Assembly (NCBI RefSeq): GCF_025140835.1
Contig: NZ_CP081153.1
Span: 434,001-498,000 of the forward strand
From: Aliiroseovarius sp. M344
GTDB lineage: Bacteria; Pseudomonadota; Alphaproteobacteria; Rhodobacterales; Rhodobacteraceae
DNA length: 64,000 bases
Direction: 5' to 3'
The stretch's first letter is position 1, and each line of letters starts with the position of its first letter. Both the position numbers and the translations under genes were made by a program. Below are positions 9,190 through 18,145 of the stretch, in pieces. The notes beneath the pieces are model-generated. The model searched no databases. It was not told the DNA's origin and saw only the letters and a program-made list of their open reading frames with translations.

Positions 9190-11523
9190 ATGACCGATTT
9201 GACCGATGACAGCAATATAAAGTCCGCCTCTATTTCAGAGCCACTTCGCCGTGCCATCGGTGATCGCTATCTGACCTATGCACTGTCGACAATTATGCAT
9301 CGGGCCTTGCCTGACGCGCGTGACGGGTTGAAACCGGTGCATCGCCGCATCCTTTATGCGATGTCACGGCTGAAGCTGGCATCTGGCGGTAAGTTCTTGA
9401 AATCGGCCAAAATCTCCGGTGACACGATGGGGGATTTCCACCCCCACGGCGACGCTGCGATCTATGACGCCATGGCGCGTCTGGCACAGGATTTCGCGGT
9501 GCGTTACCCGCTGGTCGATGGGCAAGGCAACTTCGGAAATATTGACGGAGATAACCCCGCGGCAAGCCGTTACACCGAAGCCCGGATGACCTTCGTTGCA
9601 GAGGCAATGTTGAACGGTCTTGACGAAAACGCCGTTGATTATCGCGACAATTACGACGGTCGCCTGACCGAGCCGCTGGTCTTACCCGCCGAATTTCCGA
9701 ATCTGTTGGCTAATGGGTCATCGGGCATTGCCGTTGGCATGGCCACCAATATTCCACCTCACAATATTGCTGAACTGATCGACGCCTGTTTGCATCTGAT
9801 CAAAGTGCCGGATGCGCGGGACGACACGCTTCTGAACTATGTGCCGGGCCCTGATTTCCCAACTGGCGGCATCATTGTCGAGCCCGCCGAGAATATCGCA
9901 CAAGCCTATCGCACAGGGCGCGGGTCGTTCCGCCTGCGTTGTAAATGGGACGTCGAGGATTTGGGCCGCGGGCAGTGGCACATCGTCGTGACGGAAATCC
10001 CGTATCAGGTTCAGAAATCGAAACTGATCGAGAAAATTGCCGAACTGATTCAGACCAAGAAGGTTCCTATTCTTGGTGACATTCGTGATGAAAGCGCCGA
10101 CGACATTCGCATCGTGCTGGAGCCGAAATCAAAGAATGTGGATGCCGAACTTCTGATGAACTTGATGTTCCGCAACTCGGATCTGGAAACGCGGTTCAGC
10201 TTGAACATGAACGTGTTGATCGACGGTGTGACGCCAAAAGTATGTTCGATGAAAGAGGTGCTGCGCGCCTTCCTTGATCATCGGCGCGATGTTCTGTTGC
10301 GCCGCTCTGTTCATCGGATGGAAAAGATTGATCACCGTCTTGAGGTGTTGGAAGGCTTCATTGTCGCTTTCCTGAATCTCGACCGCGTGATCGACATAAT
10401 CCGCTATGATGACGACCCCAAAGCCGCGCTGATGCGCGAGGATTGGGGCCGGGAGCACGTTCGCGCCATGAACGAAACGGACTATGTCAGCCCCGCCCCC
10501 GGTGAGGGTGAACTGTCCGATGTTCAGGCCGACGCGATCCTGAACATGCGGCTGCGCAGCTTGCGGCGCCTGGAAGAAATCGAGCTTGTCCGTGAACGTG
10601 ACACCTTGATGGAAGAACGTGCGGCGCTCGAAGATCTTCTGGAAAGTGGCGACCTGCAATGGACCCGGATTGCAGAGCAGTTGAAAGAAACCAAGAAACT
10701 GTTTGGCAAAAACTACGAAGGCGGCGCACGGCGCACACAGTTTGCGGAAGCGGGCGAAGTTGAAGATGTGCCCTTGGAAGCGATGATCGAGAAAGAACCG
10801 ATCACCGTTGTGTGCTCGCAAATGGGTTGGATCAGGGCAATGTCGGGTCACATTGATCTGTTGCGGGAACTGAAGTTCCGCGATGGCGATGCCCCCCGAT
10901 TTGTTTTCCATGCAGAAACTACCGACAAATTGTTGGTATTCGATTCCAACGGCAAGTTCTTCACGCTTTCGGCGGCAAACCTGCCGGGCGGGCGTGGCAT
11001 GGGCGAACCGCTGCGTCTGATGGTCGATCTGCCCAACGAGGCCGAGATCGTGGACCTGTTCATTCACCAGCCTAAACGGCGATTGCTTGTCGCGTCGACT
11101 GAAGGGAACGGTTTTATCGTCAACGAAGACGACGTTCTGGCGCAAACCAAGAACGGAAAGCAGGTGCTGAACGTAGGGGATGCGCGGGCCAAGATCTGCA
11201 AGCCGGTCGAAGGTGATCATGTTGCGATCGTGTCCGAGAACCGCAAGCTGCTGGTGTTCCCAGTGTCTGAGGTCAACGAGATGACGCGCGGCAAGGGTGT
11301 GCGGCTTCAGAAATACAACAGCGCGCGGGGCAAGCAGGGCGTGCTTGAGTTGGATGGCGGCCTGTCGGACCTCAAGACTTTTGATCTGGACGTTGGCCTG
11401 TCGTGGCCCGCTACCGGTGACCGCACCAGAACCGAGGCCGACATGTCACCTTGGCTGGGCAAACGCGCTGGCGTTGGCAAGGCCCCGCCTCACGGCTTCC
11501 CGCGCGACAACAAATTCGATTGA
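9190..11523 (+). CDS. parC: DNA topoisomerase IV subunit A
   Basis: The 777-residue protein begins with the GyrA/ParC breakage-reunion domain. It contains the [17 protein letters not shown] segment (33-49), the quinolone-resistance region [13 protein letters not shown] (81-93) and the active-site tyrosine Tyr128 in S-R-Y-T-E. The C-terminal region is short and beta-propeller-like, with no canonical GyrA box seen, supporting ParC over GyrA. It decatenates daughter chromosomes with ParE, which is not in the window. The residue matching E. coli ParC Ser80 is Ala89. DUF898 follows after 3 bases, suggesting an operon. Confidence 0.93.
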   Translation: MTDLTDDSNIKSASISEPLRRAIGDRYLTYALSTIMHRALPDARDGLKPVHRRILYAMSRLKLASGGKFLKSAKISGDTMGDFHPHGDAAIYDAMARLAQDFAVRYPLVDGQGNFGNIDGDNPAASRYTEARMTFVAEAMLNGLDENAVDYRDNYDGRLTEPLVLPAEFPNLLANGSSGIAVGMATNIPPHNIAELIDACLHLIKVPDARDDTLLNYVPGPDFPTGGIIVEPAENIAQAYRTGRGSFRLRCKWDVEDLGRGQWHIVVTEIPYQVQKSKLIEKIAELIQTKKVPILGDIRDESADDIRIVLEPKSKNVDAELLMNLMFRNSDLETRFSLNMNVLIDGVTPKVCSMKEVLRAFLDHRRDVLLRRSVHRMEKIDHRLEVLEGFIVAFLNLDRVIDIIRYDDDPKAALMREDWGREHVRAMNETDYVSPAPGEGELSDVQADAILNMRLRSLRRLEEIELVRERDTLMEERAALEDLLESGDLQWTRIAEQLKETKKLFGKNYEGGARRTQFAEAGEVEDVPLEAMIEKEPITVVCSQMGWIRAMSGHIDLLRELKFRDGDAPRFVFHAETTDKLLVFDSNGKFFTLSAANLPGGRGMGEPLRLMVDLPNEAEIVDLFIHQPKRRLLVASTEGNGFIVNEDDVLAQTKNGKQVLNVGDARAKICKPVEGDHVAIVSENRKLLVFPVSEVNEMTRGKGVRLQKYNSARGKQGVLELDGGLSDLKTFDLDVGLSWPATGDRTRTEADMSPWLGKRAGVGKAPPHGFPRDNKFD

Positions 11524-11526
11524 TCG

Positions 11527-12702
11527 ATGCCGGCAAGTAGATTGAAGATATCCTATTCGGGTCGAAAGGGCCCAATGCTGGGGTTGGCGCTGAAGACAGG
11601 CGTTTTGACAATCCTGACGCTGGGCTTCTATCGCTTCTGGGCCAAAACCCGTTTGCGCCGTTATTACTGGAGCGCCATTCGCCCCGGCGGCATCCCCTTG
11701 GAATATGTTGGCGACCCGCTTGAAAAGCTTCTGGGGTTTTTGGTCGCTGTGGTGTTCATGGCCTTTTATATCGGCGTCGTGAATCTGATCCTGATGTATT
11801 TCAGTTTCGCGTTGTTCAAAGGTAACGTCGCAGCCTATTTCCTGAGTTTTGTCGGTTTGGCACCGATCATATTTTTCGCGCAGTATCGCGCGCGCCGGTA
11901 CATTCTGGCCCGCACGCGCTGGCGGGGCATCCGGTTCGGATTAGAGCCGGGCGCCTGGGGCTATGCTTGGCGGGCCATATTGCATTGGGTGCTGGCCGCG
12001 TTGACCGTGGGCCTGACCTGGCCACTGACCACACTTTGGCTGGAGAAATACAAGGTTGGCCACACCTATTATGGCGATCAGGTCTTCGTTCAAGGTGGGC
12101 GTCGCGGCCTGCTATTTGGGTCGATGAAGCACATCTATTACCCTCTCGGTCTGTCAACCGTGGCTGGCGGGATGGGCGTGATGGCCGAGAACCCGGCTTG
12201 GTTCGCGATGTTCGCGCTGACTGGGCCTTGGTTGGTTTATGGGTTGGCCTATTGGCAGGCTGACAGCTTCAAGCGCATGACCGAAGCCAAAGAGCTTGGA
12301 TCGATGCGATTTCAAACTGCGCCGCAACCCTGGACCATTGTGGGCATATATGCGCTGGGTTGGTTCCTAATCTATCTGGTTTTTACCGGGCTAATTCTGG
12401 TGATTATGGGCGTTGCCGTTTTTCTTATCGCCGGAACAGGGTTCGACGTCGAAAACATTGAACAAATAGAACCTGTTCTGGCTGCCAGCGCGCCGATGCT
12501 GGTTCTGGCCTATTTCTGCATCTTCCTTGGCTACCGGGCGATGACCCATGCCTGGATCACGCTACCCATCGCGGCGCATTTCGCCGAGGTGACGCAGATC
12601 GTGAATGCTGAAGATCTGCACCTGATCACGCAGCGTGACCGGGATGAGTTTGCCGAAGCCGAAGGATTTGCTGAAGCCTTGGATGTGGGGGCAGCGATTT
12701 GA
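11527..12702 (+). CDS. DUF898 (YjgN-like) integral membrane protein
   Basis: The 391-residue product starts with a short beta-like segment (F/Y-S-G-R-K-G), then alternates hydrophobic helices with the family motifs T-L-G-F-Y-R-F-W-A-K-T-R-L-R-R-Y-Y-W and L-x-x-W-P-L-T-T-x-W-L-E-K-Y-K. About eight membrane segments are visible. DUF898/YjgN proteins have no established function. It lies 3 bases after parC and its end overlaps the TTG start of the M48 protease gene by four bases, so the pair is translationally coupled and probably acts together at the inner membrane. Confidence 0.78.
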   Translation: MPASRLKISYSGRKGPMLGLALKTGVLTILTLGFYRFWAKTRLRRYYWSAIRPGGIPLEYVGDPLEKLLGFLVAVVFMAFYIGVVNLILMYFSFALFKGNVAAYFLSFVGLAPIIFFAQYRARRYILARTRWRGIRFGLEPGAWGYAWRAILHWVLAALTVGLTWPLTTLWLEKYKVGHTYYGDQVFVQGGRRGLLFGSMKHIYYPLGLSTVAGGMGVMAENPAWFAMFALTGPWLVYGLAYWQADSFKRMTEAKELGSMRFQTAPQPWTIVGIYALGWFLIYLVFTGLILVIMGVAVFLIAGTGFDVENIEQIEPVLAASAPMLVLAYFCIFLGYRAMTHAWITLPIAAHFAEVTQIVNAEDLHLITQRDRDEFAEAEGFAEALDVGAAI

Positions 12703-13874
12703 CCCAAACGCTGAAGCAGCCATCGGGTTTTGCCGATTTTGTCGCCGGGGAGCGTGCCGTGCTGACGCGGGTATCGGTGCGTGTGGTGCCTGACGGGGTA
12801 GAGTTGTTGTTGCCGGATGGTCAGCCACTTGTCTGGCGATGGGCCGACCTGAGACGCTTGCCAGATCAGGCTGAAAAAGATGCGCTGGTAATCAGGCGCG
12901 CGGGAAACATGGTGGCAAGACTTTATCTGCGAGACAGCGAATTGCGCACGCAGATCCAATCGCGTGCGCCCCACCTAAAAAAACGCGACCGATCCATTCC
13001 GATGTCAATGCTTGCAGTGTGGGCTGGCGGCGCTGCGGCGGCTGTCGCGGTGATCATCTTTTTCCTTGTTCCTGTGATGGCTGCGCAGCTTGCGGTATTG
13101 CTGCCCGCTGAAGGCGAGAAAGCCTTGGGTGACACTACTTTCGAACAAATCCGGATGGCACTGGATGAAACCGGGTTGGGCAGCACAGCGATCTGCGAAG
13201 GGGATGACGGCAATGCGGCAATGCGGGCGATGTATGATCGTCTGAACCCGACGCCTGATTTACCTTATGACGTGCAGATCCACATCCTTGACCACGATAT
13301 GGTCAATGCTTTTGCCTTGCCGGGTGGTCGCATTGTCTTTTTCCGTGGATTGATTGACCAAGCCGATAATCCAGAAGAGGTTGCCGCCGTGCTGGCCCAT
13401 GAAATTGGGCATGTTGTGAACCGTGACCCGACCCGTGATGCACTGCGCTCGGCGGGTTCGCTTGGCGTCCTGGGCCTGTTGTTCGGCGACTTTGCAGGTG
13501 GAACAATTACGTTGTTTTTGGCGAACCAGTTGATCAACGCGTCCTATAGCCAATCGGCTGAAACCACTGCGGATGACTATGCACATGACCTTCTGGATAC
13601 GGCTGGTGTTTCACCCGCCGCGCTGGGCACGATGTTTGAGCGCTTGCTTGACGAACACGGTGACGCAGAAGGGATCATTGCGCATTTTATGTCCCATCCA
13701 CAAATGGGGGCACGGATTGCAGCTGCGCAGGCGGCTGTCGTAGATGGCCGCGACTACGGCTCTGTTCTGAACGATGTGGAGTGGCAGGCGTTGCAGACGG
13801 TATGCGGAAGCGCTTCCCCACGGCAATCAGACCCCGACAGTCTGGACAAGAAAGTCTGGCCTGACGGCGAATAG
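12699..13874 (+). CDS. M48 family metallopeptidase, membrane-anchored
   Basis: The start is a TTG at 12699 within an ATTTGA overlap with DUF898. The 391-residue protein has a soluble N-terminal segment, a transmembrane helix at about 103-125, and an M48 peptidase domain. The zinc motif HEIGH is at 234-238, preceded by F-A-L-P-G-G-R-I (205-212), and the third ligand is probably Glu288 in S-A-E-T-T-A-D. This is the Oma1/HtpX/BepA broad class, cleaving membrane or periplasmic proteins. The membrane helix before the catalytic domain suggests a periplasm-facing protease. Pairing with a DUF898 protein suggests a membrane quality-control role, which is inference only. Confidence 0.87.
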   Translation: MTQTLKQPSGFADFVAGERAVLTRVSVRVVPDGVELLLPDGQPLVWRWADLRRLPDQAEKDALVIRRAGNMVARLYLRDSELRTQIQSRAPHLKKRDRSIPMSMLAVWAGGAAAAVAVIIFFLVPVMAAQLAVLLPAEGEKALGDTTFEQIRMALDETGLGSTAICEGDDGNAAMRAMYDRLNPTPDLPYDVQIHILDHDMVNAFALPGGRIVFFRGLIDQADNPEEVAAVLAHEIGHVVNRDPTRDALRSAGSLGVLGLLFGDFAGGTITLFLANQLINASYSQSAETTADDYAHDLLDTAGVSPAALGTMFERLLDEHGDAEGIIAHFMSHPQMGARIAAAQAAVVDGRDYGSVLNDVEWQALQTVCGSASPRQSDPDSLDKKVWPDGE

Positions 13875-13959
13875 GCTCCTGTTGTAAGGCTTTGCAGCCG
13901 TTTCGCGAATCCCAAATGAAACAATAGTTGCTTTCCCGCCAATCCACGCGAGGGAAGTC

Positions 13960-13988
13960 TTGATTTTCTTTGCGTGAACGAGTAGTCA
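13960..13988 (+). promoter_or_regulatory. Candidate sigma70 promoter for the first tuf gene
   Basis: TTGATT at 13960-13965 and TAGTCA at 13983-13988 are separated by 17 bases. The predicted start is about 50 bases before the tuf ATG. A GGGTTC-GGCG-GAACCC hairpin lies in the leader. Confidence 0.5.
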
Positions 13989-14046
13989 GCGCGCGATATT
14001 GAACCCGGGTTCGGCGGAACCCGCCCAGACAAGAGGCTTTTGGCAC

Positions 14047-15222
14047 ATGGCTAAGGAAAAGTTTGCGCGTAACAAACCGCACGTCAACATTGGCACGATT
14101 GGCCACGTTGACCACGGCAAGACGACCTTGACGGCAGCGATCACCAAGTATTTTGGCGATTTCAAAGCGTATGATCAGATTGACGGCGCGCCGGAAGAGA
14201 AAGCCCGCGGGATCACGATCTCGACGGCGCATGTTGAGTATGAGACCGACGCGCGTCACTACGCCCACGTCGACTGCCCCGGCCACGCTGACTATGTGAA
14301 GAACATGATCACCGGTGCGGCGCAGATGGACGGCGCGATCCTGGTTGTGAACGCTGCTGACGGCCCGATGCCGCAGACCCGCGAGCACATTCTGCTGGGC
14401 CGCCAGGTTGGTATCCCGACCATGGTTGTCTACATGAACAAGGTTGATCAGGTTGACGACGACGAGCTTCTTGAGCTGGTTGAGATGGAGATCCGTGAGC
14501 TTCTGACCGAATACGGTTACCCTGGCGACGACATCCCTGTCATTCCGGGTTCGGCTCTGGCCGCTCTGGAAGGCCGTGACGAAAACATTGGCGAAGAGTC
14601 GATCCGCAAGCTGATGGCGGCTGTGGACGAGTTCATCCCGACCCCGGCCCGTCCTGTTGACGGCGCGTTCCTGCTGCCGATCGAAGACGTGTTCTCGATC
14701 TCGGGCCGCGGTACGGTTGTCACCGGTCGTATTGAGCGTGGCGTTGTGAATGTTGGCGACGAGATTGAAATCGTTGGCATCAAGGCGACCCAGAAAACGA
14801 CCTGTACCGGCGTTGAAATGTTCCGCAAGCTGCTGGATCGCGGTGAAGCAGGCGACAACGTTGGCGTTCTGTTGCGCGGCATCGACCGTGAAGCGGTTGA
14901 GCGTGGCCAGGTTCTGTGTAAGCCAGGTTCGGTGAACCCGCACACGAAGTTCGAAGCCGAGGTCTATATCCTGACCAAGGAAGAGGGTGGCCGTCACACG
15001 CCGTTCTTCGCGAACTACCGTCCTCAGTTCTACTTCCGCACGACCGACGTGACCGGGACTGTTGAGCTGCCGTCGGGCACCGAGATGGTTATGCCGGGCG
15101 ACAACCTGAAGTTCGGCGTTGAGCTGATCGCGCCGATCGCGATGGAAGACGGCCTGCGCTTCGCGATCCGCGAAGGCGGCCGCACCGTCGGCTCGGGCGT
15201 TGTGTCGAAAATTATCGAGTAA
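14047..15222 (+). CDS. tuf: Elongation factor Tu, copy 1
   Basis: The start is set at ATG 14047 to give the 391-residue standard N-terminus [11 protein letters not shown]. The P-loop GHVDHGKT is at 19-26, followed by D-C-P-G-H and N-K-V-D GTPase motifs and domains 2 and 3. It delivers aminoacyl-tRNA to the ribosome. The encoded protein is identical to the copy at 36233-37408. Comparing the two by eye, I find four silent base differences, at 14872, 15189, 15210 and 15213. This copy is monocistronic, with its own candidate promoter and terminator, and lies outside the str operon. Confidence 0.98.
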   Translation: MAKEKFARNKPHVNIGTIGHVDHGKTTLTAAITKYFGDFKAYDQIDGAPEEKARGITISTAHVEYETDARHYAHVDCPGHADYVKNMITGAAQMDGAILVVNAADGPMPQTREHILLGRQVGIPTMVVYMNKVDQVDDDELLELVEMEIRELLTEYGYPGDDIPVIPGSALAALEGRDENIGEESIRKLMAAVDEFIPTPARPVDGAFLLPIEDVFSISGRGTVVTGRIERGVVNVGDEIEIVGIKATQKTTCTGVEMFRKLLDRGEAGDNVGVLLRGIDREAVERGQVLCKPGSVNPHTKFEAEVYILTKEEGGRHTPFFANYRPQFYFRTTDVTGTVELPSGTEMVMPGDNLKFGVELIAPIAMEDGLRFAIREGGRTVGSGVVSKIIE

Positions 15223-15280
15223 GACCGCCACGCGTTCTTACAGCGACCGGCGATTTGGCAGCGACGCCAAATCTGCCGAG
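15218..15280 (+). other. Structured tuf 3' UTR shared with the second tuf copy
   Basis: A first hairpin, GTAAGACCGC-CAC-GCGTTCTTAC with one mismatch, includes the stop codon. A second hairpin is GATTTGGC (15252-15259) with GCCAAATC (15266-15273). The 48 bases 15233-15280 are identical to 37419-37466 after the other tuf gene. Both hairpins precede the terminator and may protect or tune the mRNA 3' end. Confidence 0.7.
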
Positions 15281-15297
15281 CGCTTTACTGCAAAGCA

Positions 15298-15330
15298 GAA
15301 GGGCCGCTCAATCGAGCGGCCCTTTGGTTT
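15298..15330 (+). terminator. Intrinsic terminator after tuf copy 1
   Basis: The stem AAGGGCCGCTC (15299-15309) pairs with GAGCGGCCCTT (15314-15324) around a four-base loop AATC, followed by TTGGTTTT. The same stem sequence terminates tuf copy 2. Confidence 0.9.
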
Positions 15331-15405
15331 TGGGGTCTTTATGTCAACTGGCGTTCTATCTATGGTATAGCAATTGCCCCAACATATATTTTAAGGCGCT
15401 CAATC

Positions 15406-16008
15406 TTGCTGTTCTTGTTCGTTGTTTCATTTCTGTCTTTTTTCTTCACAATTTTCGCATTTCTAGAGCCGGCTTGGACAGACTTCGTCTTGATCTCGCT
15501 GCCAATCGCGCTGGCAAGCTTGTTTTTGCTGCTCCAGCTGTATCAAAAACAGGCGCAACCAAAGCCGAAACAATCAAGGCGGCCGAAGCAACCGAAAGTC
15601 TGGGCGATCATCGACGGATCGAATGTTATGTATTGGGTTAACGGCGAACCTAGTGTTGATCCATTGCGCGCTGTTACACGACGATTGTCAGAACTTGGCT
15701 TTTCTCCCCGCGTCTTTTTTGATGCAAATGCAGGGTACCTTCTTTGCGGACGATACTTACACGATCGCGATTTTGAAAATATACTGAGGTTGCAGACCGC
15801 GTCAGTCACTGTCGTGCCCAAAGGAACAATCGCGGATGAAGCAATCTTGCGTGAGGCCCGCAAACTAAAGGCCATAGTGGTGACAAACGACCGTTATCGA
15901 GATTGGGCCGAATTGTATCCAGAGGTGCAGTCAGACGGGTTTCTAATGCGCGGCAAATATCACTCAGAACGGTTGTTTCTGGATGCAGATGTTAAGGTTG
16001 CGTCTTAG
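15406..16008 (+). CDS. Membrane-anchored NYN/PIN-like ribonuclease domain protein (Zc3h12a-like)
   Basis: The best start is a TTG at 15406; no in-frame ATG precedes the domain, so the start is uncertain. The 200-residue product has two hydrophobic segments (about 1-20 and 27-45), a basic linker rich in Lys, Gln and Pro (47-64), then a NYN/PIN-fold domain. That domain has W-A-I-I-D-G-S-N (66-73), F-F-D-A-N (104-108), A-D-E-A-I-L (143-148) and V-T-N-D-R-Y-R-D (159-166). Acidic residues Asp70, Asp106, Asp144 and Asp162 match the metal-binding set of NYN/Regnase-type RNases. An RNase tethered to the inner membrane is implied. It has no operon partner, and the tuf terminator lies upstream. Confidence 0.72.
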   Translation: MLFLFVVSFLSFFFTIFAFLEPAWTDFVLISLPIALASLFLLLQLYQKQAQPKPKQSRRPKQPKVWAIIDGSNVMYWVNGEPSVDPLRAVTRRLSELGFSPRVFFDANAGYLLCGRYLHDRDFENILRLQTASVTVVPKGTIADEAILREARKLKAIVVTNDRYRDWAELYPEVQSDGFLMRGKYHSERLFLDADVKVAS

Positions 16009-16035
16009 GGCCCCACTCAACAACGAAAAAACCGA

Positions 16036-16875
16036 CTACTTATCAGGATCGCCCATCCTGTGACCCGTCCGCACCCCCGGATTGGCTTTGATAGCTCGTT
16101 TCATCCGATAGATACGCTGTTTCTTGCGCCAACTTCGGGCCAGCGGCTGAACTTCGGTCAGGTAGTCTATGAGCGCGTCATCGTCTAGGTTGCTGACTTT
16201 GCCAACCCTCAACGCTTCGTCATCTATCTGTCGGGTGTTCTGAAAGATCACAGTATCATCCGGGCAGAAAGCCACCGGTCGGAACCAATCTTTCATCAAA
16301 TGCATCTGAACCGGGATCCAGGGCAACCGCCAATGAAAATAGTCCTGCTGCACAACCAATGACTGGCCGGGTATCAAGGATGGAAAGAACCTTTCGGCAA
16401 TGCCGTCGGTGGCGTCAGCAGATTTGGCCGCATCCATGACCAGCAGTTCAATGGGTGAACCGTCCCATGTTTTGGTCATGATGTCACCGCGATGCAGGGT
16501 GACACAGTCTTCCCAAGGCTCTAAAAGGTCGCGTGCCAACCAATAAGTGTTCGTGCCTTTGAACTCGGCAATGCCCTTTCGATACAATTCGGATGCTTTT
16601 GTTCGCTCATCTGCTTTGAAGCGGTCGTAGGCGTGGATCCAGTTCTTTTTGCCAGCGTCCATATGCCCGTCAGCCAGACGGGCAGTCGATCCGCCAACGA
16701 AACATCCCAGATCGACCACAGCGCCAACGTCATTGGTCCAGTGCGACGTCAGCCAATAGTACAATTTCTGCTCACGTGGGGCCAACATGGTTGGCACGCT
16801 CATGGACTGCTCCATCTCGGCACGACCGATCACGCGCCAGGGGGCGGCCTTAAACTCGTTGATGTCTCGTATCAT
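16036..16875 (-). CDS. Class I SAM-dependent methyltransferase-like protein
   Basis: The 279-residue product contains a motif I-like V-V-D-L-G-C-F-V-G-G-S-T (residues about 53-64), an acidic A-Y-D-R-F loop, and L-L-V-M-D-A-A-K-S as a post-motif. It resembles the TylF/CmcI-type or Methyltransf_24 group that often modifies sugars or small molecules. There is no signal peptide. The basic C-terminal tail (W-R-K-K-Q-R-I-Y-R-M-K-R) may bind nucleic acid or membrane. It is convergent with the NYN gene and ends 27 bases from it. The substrate is unknown, and its identity as an active methyltransferase is moderately supported. Confidence 0.6.
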   Translation of the reverse strand: MIRDINEFKAAPWRVIGRAEMEQSMSVPTMLAPREQKLYYWLTSHWTNDVGAVVDLGCFVGGSTARLADGHMDAGKKNWIHAYDRFKADERTKASELYRKGIAEFKGTNTYWLARDLLEPWEDCVTLHRGDIMTKTWDGSPIELLVMDAAKSADATDGIAERFFPSLIPGQSLVVQQDYFHWRLPWIPVQMHLMKDWFRPVAFCPDDTVIFQNTRQIDDEALRVGKVSNLDDDALIDYLTEVQPLARSWRKKQRIYRMKRAIKANPGVRTGHRMGDPDK

Positions 16876-16965
16876 CTTGTTTCCGTGTTACCGCATCGCT
16901 TGGTAGGTAAACAGCCGAAGTTTTAAGCTTGGATTGATTTCTTCGCCGACAGCCGCTGAAAGCGC

Positions 16966-16994
16966 TTGAAAATCGCCGCGCCTTGCCGTAATCC
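16966..16994 (+). promoter_or_regulatory. Candidate sigma70 promoter for tRNA-Trp-secE-nusG
   Basis: TTGAAA (16966-16971) and TAATCC (16989-16994) are separated by 17 bases. The -10 element ends 13 bases before the mature tRNA 5' end, a normal distance for a tRNA-led transcript. Confidence 0.55.
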
Positions 16995-17007
16995 CACCCT
17001 CGGTCCT

Positions 17008-17083
17008 AGGGGTATAGCTCAGTTGGTAGAGCGACGGTCTCCAAAACCGTAGGCCCACAGTTCGAGTCTGTGTGCCCCTGCCA
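17008..17083 (+). tRNA. trnW: tRNA-Trp (anticodon CCA)
   Basis: A 76-base cloverleaf includes an encoded 3' CCA. The acceptor AGGGGTA pairs with TGCCCCT. The D-arm has AGCTCAGTTGGTAGAGC, the anticodon stem ACGGT/ACCGT frames loop CTCCAAA with CCA at 17041-17043, and the T-arm reads CACAG-TTCGAGT-CTGTG. Its position directly before secE is the familiar bacterial arrangement. Confidence 0.97.
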
Positions 17084-17213
17084 TTTCCACCGCATCGTTG
17101 ACCCTGACCGCGTCTTTTCGGCTTAATAGTTGAGGCGCAGGACCGACGAGGCTTGAAAACCCCGCGCGCATTGCGTAATTGACCGCCTGACTCATGAGAG
17201 GCTGAGAGACGAT

Positions 17214-17405
17214 ATGACCAATCCGCTGCAATTCATCCAGCAGGTGCGCGCCGAAGTGTCCAAAGTGACATGGCCAACCCGCCGCGAGGTGCTTCTGACC
17301 ACAGGTATGGTCTTTGTGCTGGCCGCTTTGACGGCACTGTTCTTCTCGCTCGTGGATTTGGGTATTCGCAGCGGCCTGTCTGCTGTGCTTGGCCTGTTTG
17401 GCTGA
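17214..17405 (+). CDS. secE: Preprotein translocase subunit SecE
   Basis: The 63-residue protein has the conserved V-R-A-E-V-S-K-V-T-W-P-T-R-R-E motif at about 11-25, which forms the amphipathic helix on SecY. One transmembrane helix follows (about 32-54). This is the short single-span form typical of non-enterobacterial SecE. It clamps SecY in the SecYEG channel, and secY is also in this window. It lies between tRNA-Trp and nusG, the standard order, and is likely read from the tRNA promoter. Confidence 0.95.
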   Translation: MTNPLQFIQQVRAEVSKVTWPTRREVLLTTGMVFVLAALTALFFSLVDLGIRSGLSAVLGLFG

Positions 17406-17558
17406 GTTTTTGCCTGACCCCTTGAAATGAACACGTATCAGGGGTAGTTCGGGCGACACTTCGGGACGGGCGTGTGGCGATTCGAGTTACACGCCGCTTT
17501 TTTGTTCCCGGAAACGGATTTTGAATGGCCCATTGGGCGCAAGAAGGCAGAGGCTGAT

Positions 17559-18092
17559 ATGGCGAAACGGTGGTATTCGGTGAGCGTGCTCTCGAACTTC
17601 GAAAAGAAGATTGCCGAGCAGATCAAGACCTCGGTCGAAGAAAAAGGTCTTGGCGAGGAAATCGACGAAGTTTTGGTCCCCACCGAAGAGGTGATCGAGG
17701 TTCGTCGTGGCAAGAAGGTGACCACTGAACGCCGCTTCATGCCCGGCTATGTACTGGTGCATATGGAAATGTCGGACGAAGGATATCATCTGATCACATC
17801 GATCAACCGCGTCACTGGCTTTCTGGGTCCGCAAGGTCGCCCGATGCCGATGCGCGATGCCGAAGTGAACGCGATCCTGAACCGCGTTGAAGAAGGTGTC
17901 GATGCGCCGCGCACCCTGATCCACTTTGAAGTGGGTGAGAAGGTTGCCGTAACAGACGGACCGTTCGAAGGCTTCGACGGGATGGTCGAGGATGTGGATG
18001 ATGACAACCAGCGCCTGAAGGTGACGGTGTCGATCTTTGGCCGGGCAACCCCGGTCGAACTGGAATACACGCAGGTCACCAAACAGGCCTGA
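17559..18092 (+). CDS. nusG: Transcription termination/antitermination factor NusG
   Basis: The start at ATG 17559 gives 177 residues with the usual N-terminus M-A-K-R-W-Y-S-V. The frame extends upstream without family similarity. The NGN domain is at about 1-115, including R-R-F-M-P-G-Y-V-L-V. A linker leads to the C-terminal KOW domain with V-A-V-T-D-G-P-F-x-G-F-D-G (about 125-170). NusG binds RNA polymerase and, through its KOW domain, Rho or S10. rpsJ, rpoB, rpoC and rpoA are also encoded in the window. Confidence 0.97.
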   Translation: MAKRWYSVSVLSNFEKKIAEQIKTSVEEKGLGEEIDEVLVPTEEVIEVRRGKKVTTERRFMPGYVLVHMEMSDEGYHLITSINRVTGFLGPQGRPMPMRDAEVNAILNRVEEGVDAPRTLIHFEVGEKVAVTDGPFEGFDGMVEDVDDDNQRLKVTVSIFGRATPVELEYTQVTKQA

Positions 18093-18129
18093 CGCGTAAA
18101 TCGCCCAGTCGGGCGGGCGTGGGAGGGGC

Positions 18130-18145
18130 AGGGATCGCGATCCCT
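18130..18145. repeat. 16-bp perfect palindrome in the nusG-rplK gap
   Basis: AGGGATCGCGATCCCT is self-complementary and lies in the rplK leader, where L1 commonly binds mRNA for autoregulation. Whether it acts as RNA hairpin or DNA site cannot be decided from sequence. Confidence 0.5.

Noticed and set aside
13999..14046. Longer EF-Tu from an upstream in-frame ATG at 13999
   Set aside because: The second copy begins exactly at the M-A-K-E-K residue, and the extra 16 residues are not part of EF-Tu.
15255..15641. Alternative frame over the start of the NYN gene
   Set aside because: It runs through the tuf terminator and lacks any domain, while the chosen frame carries the complete acidic motif set.
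17008..17083. tRNA-Trp as the attachment site of an integrated element
   Set aside because: No integrase gene, no repeated 3' tRNA end and no excision boundary are seen. The gene order tRNA-Trp-secE-nusG is the normal bacterial arrangement.
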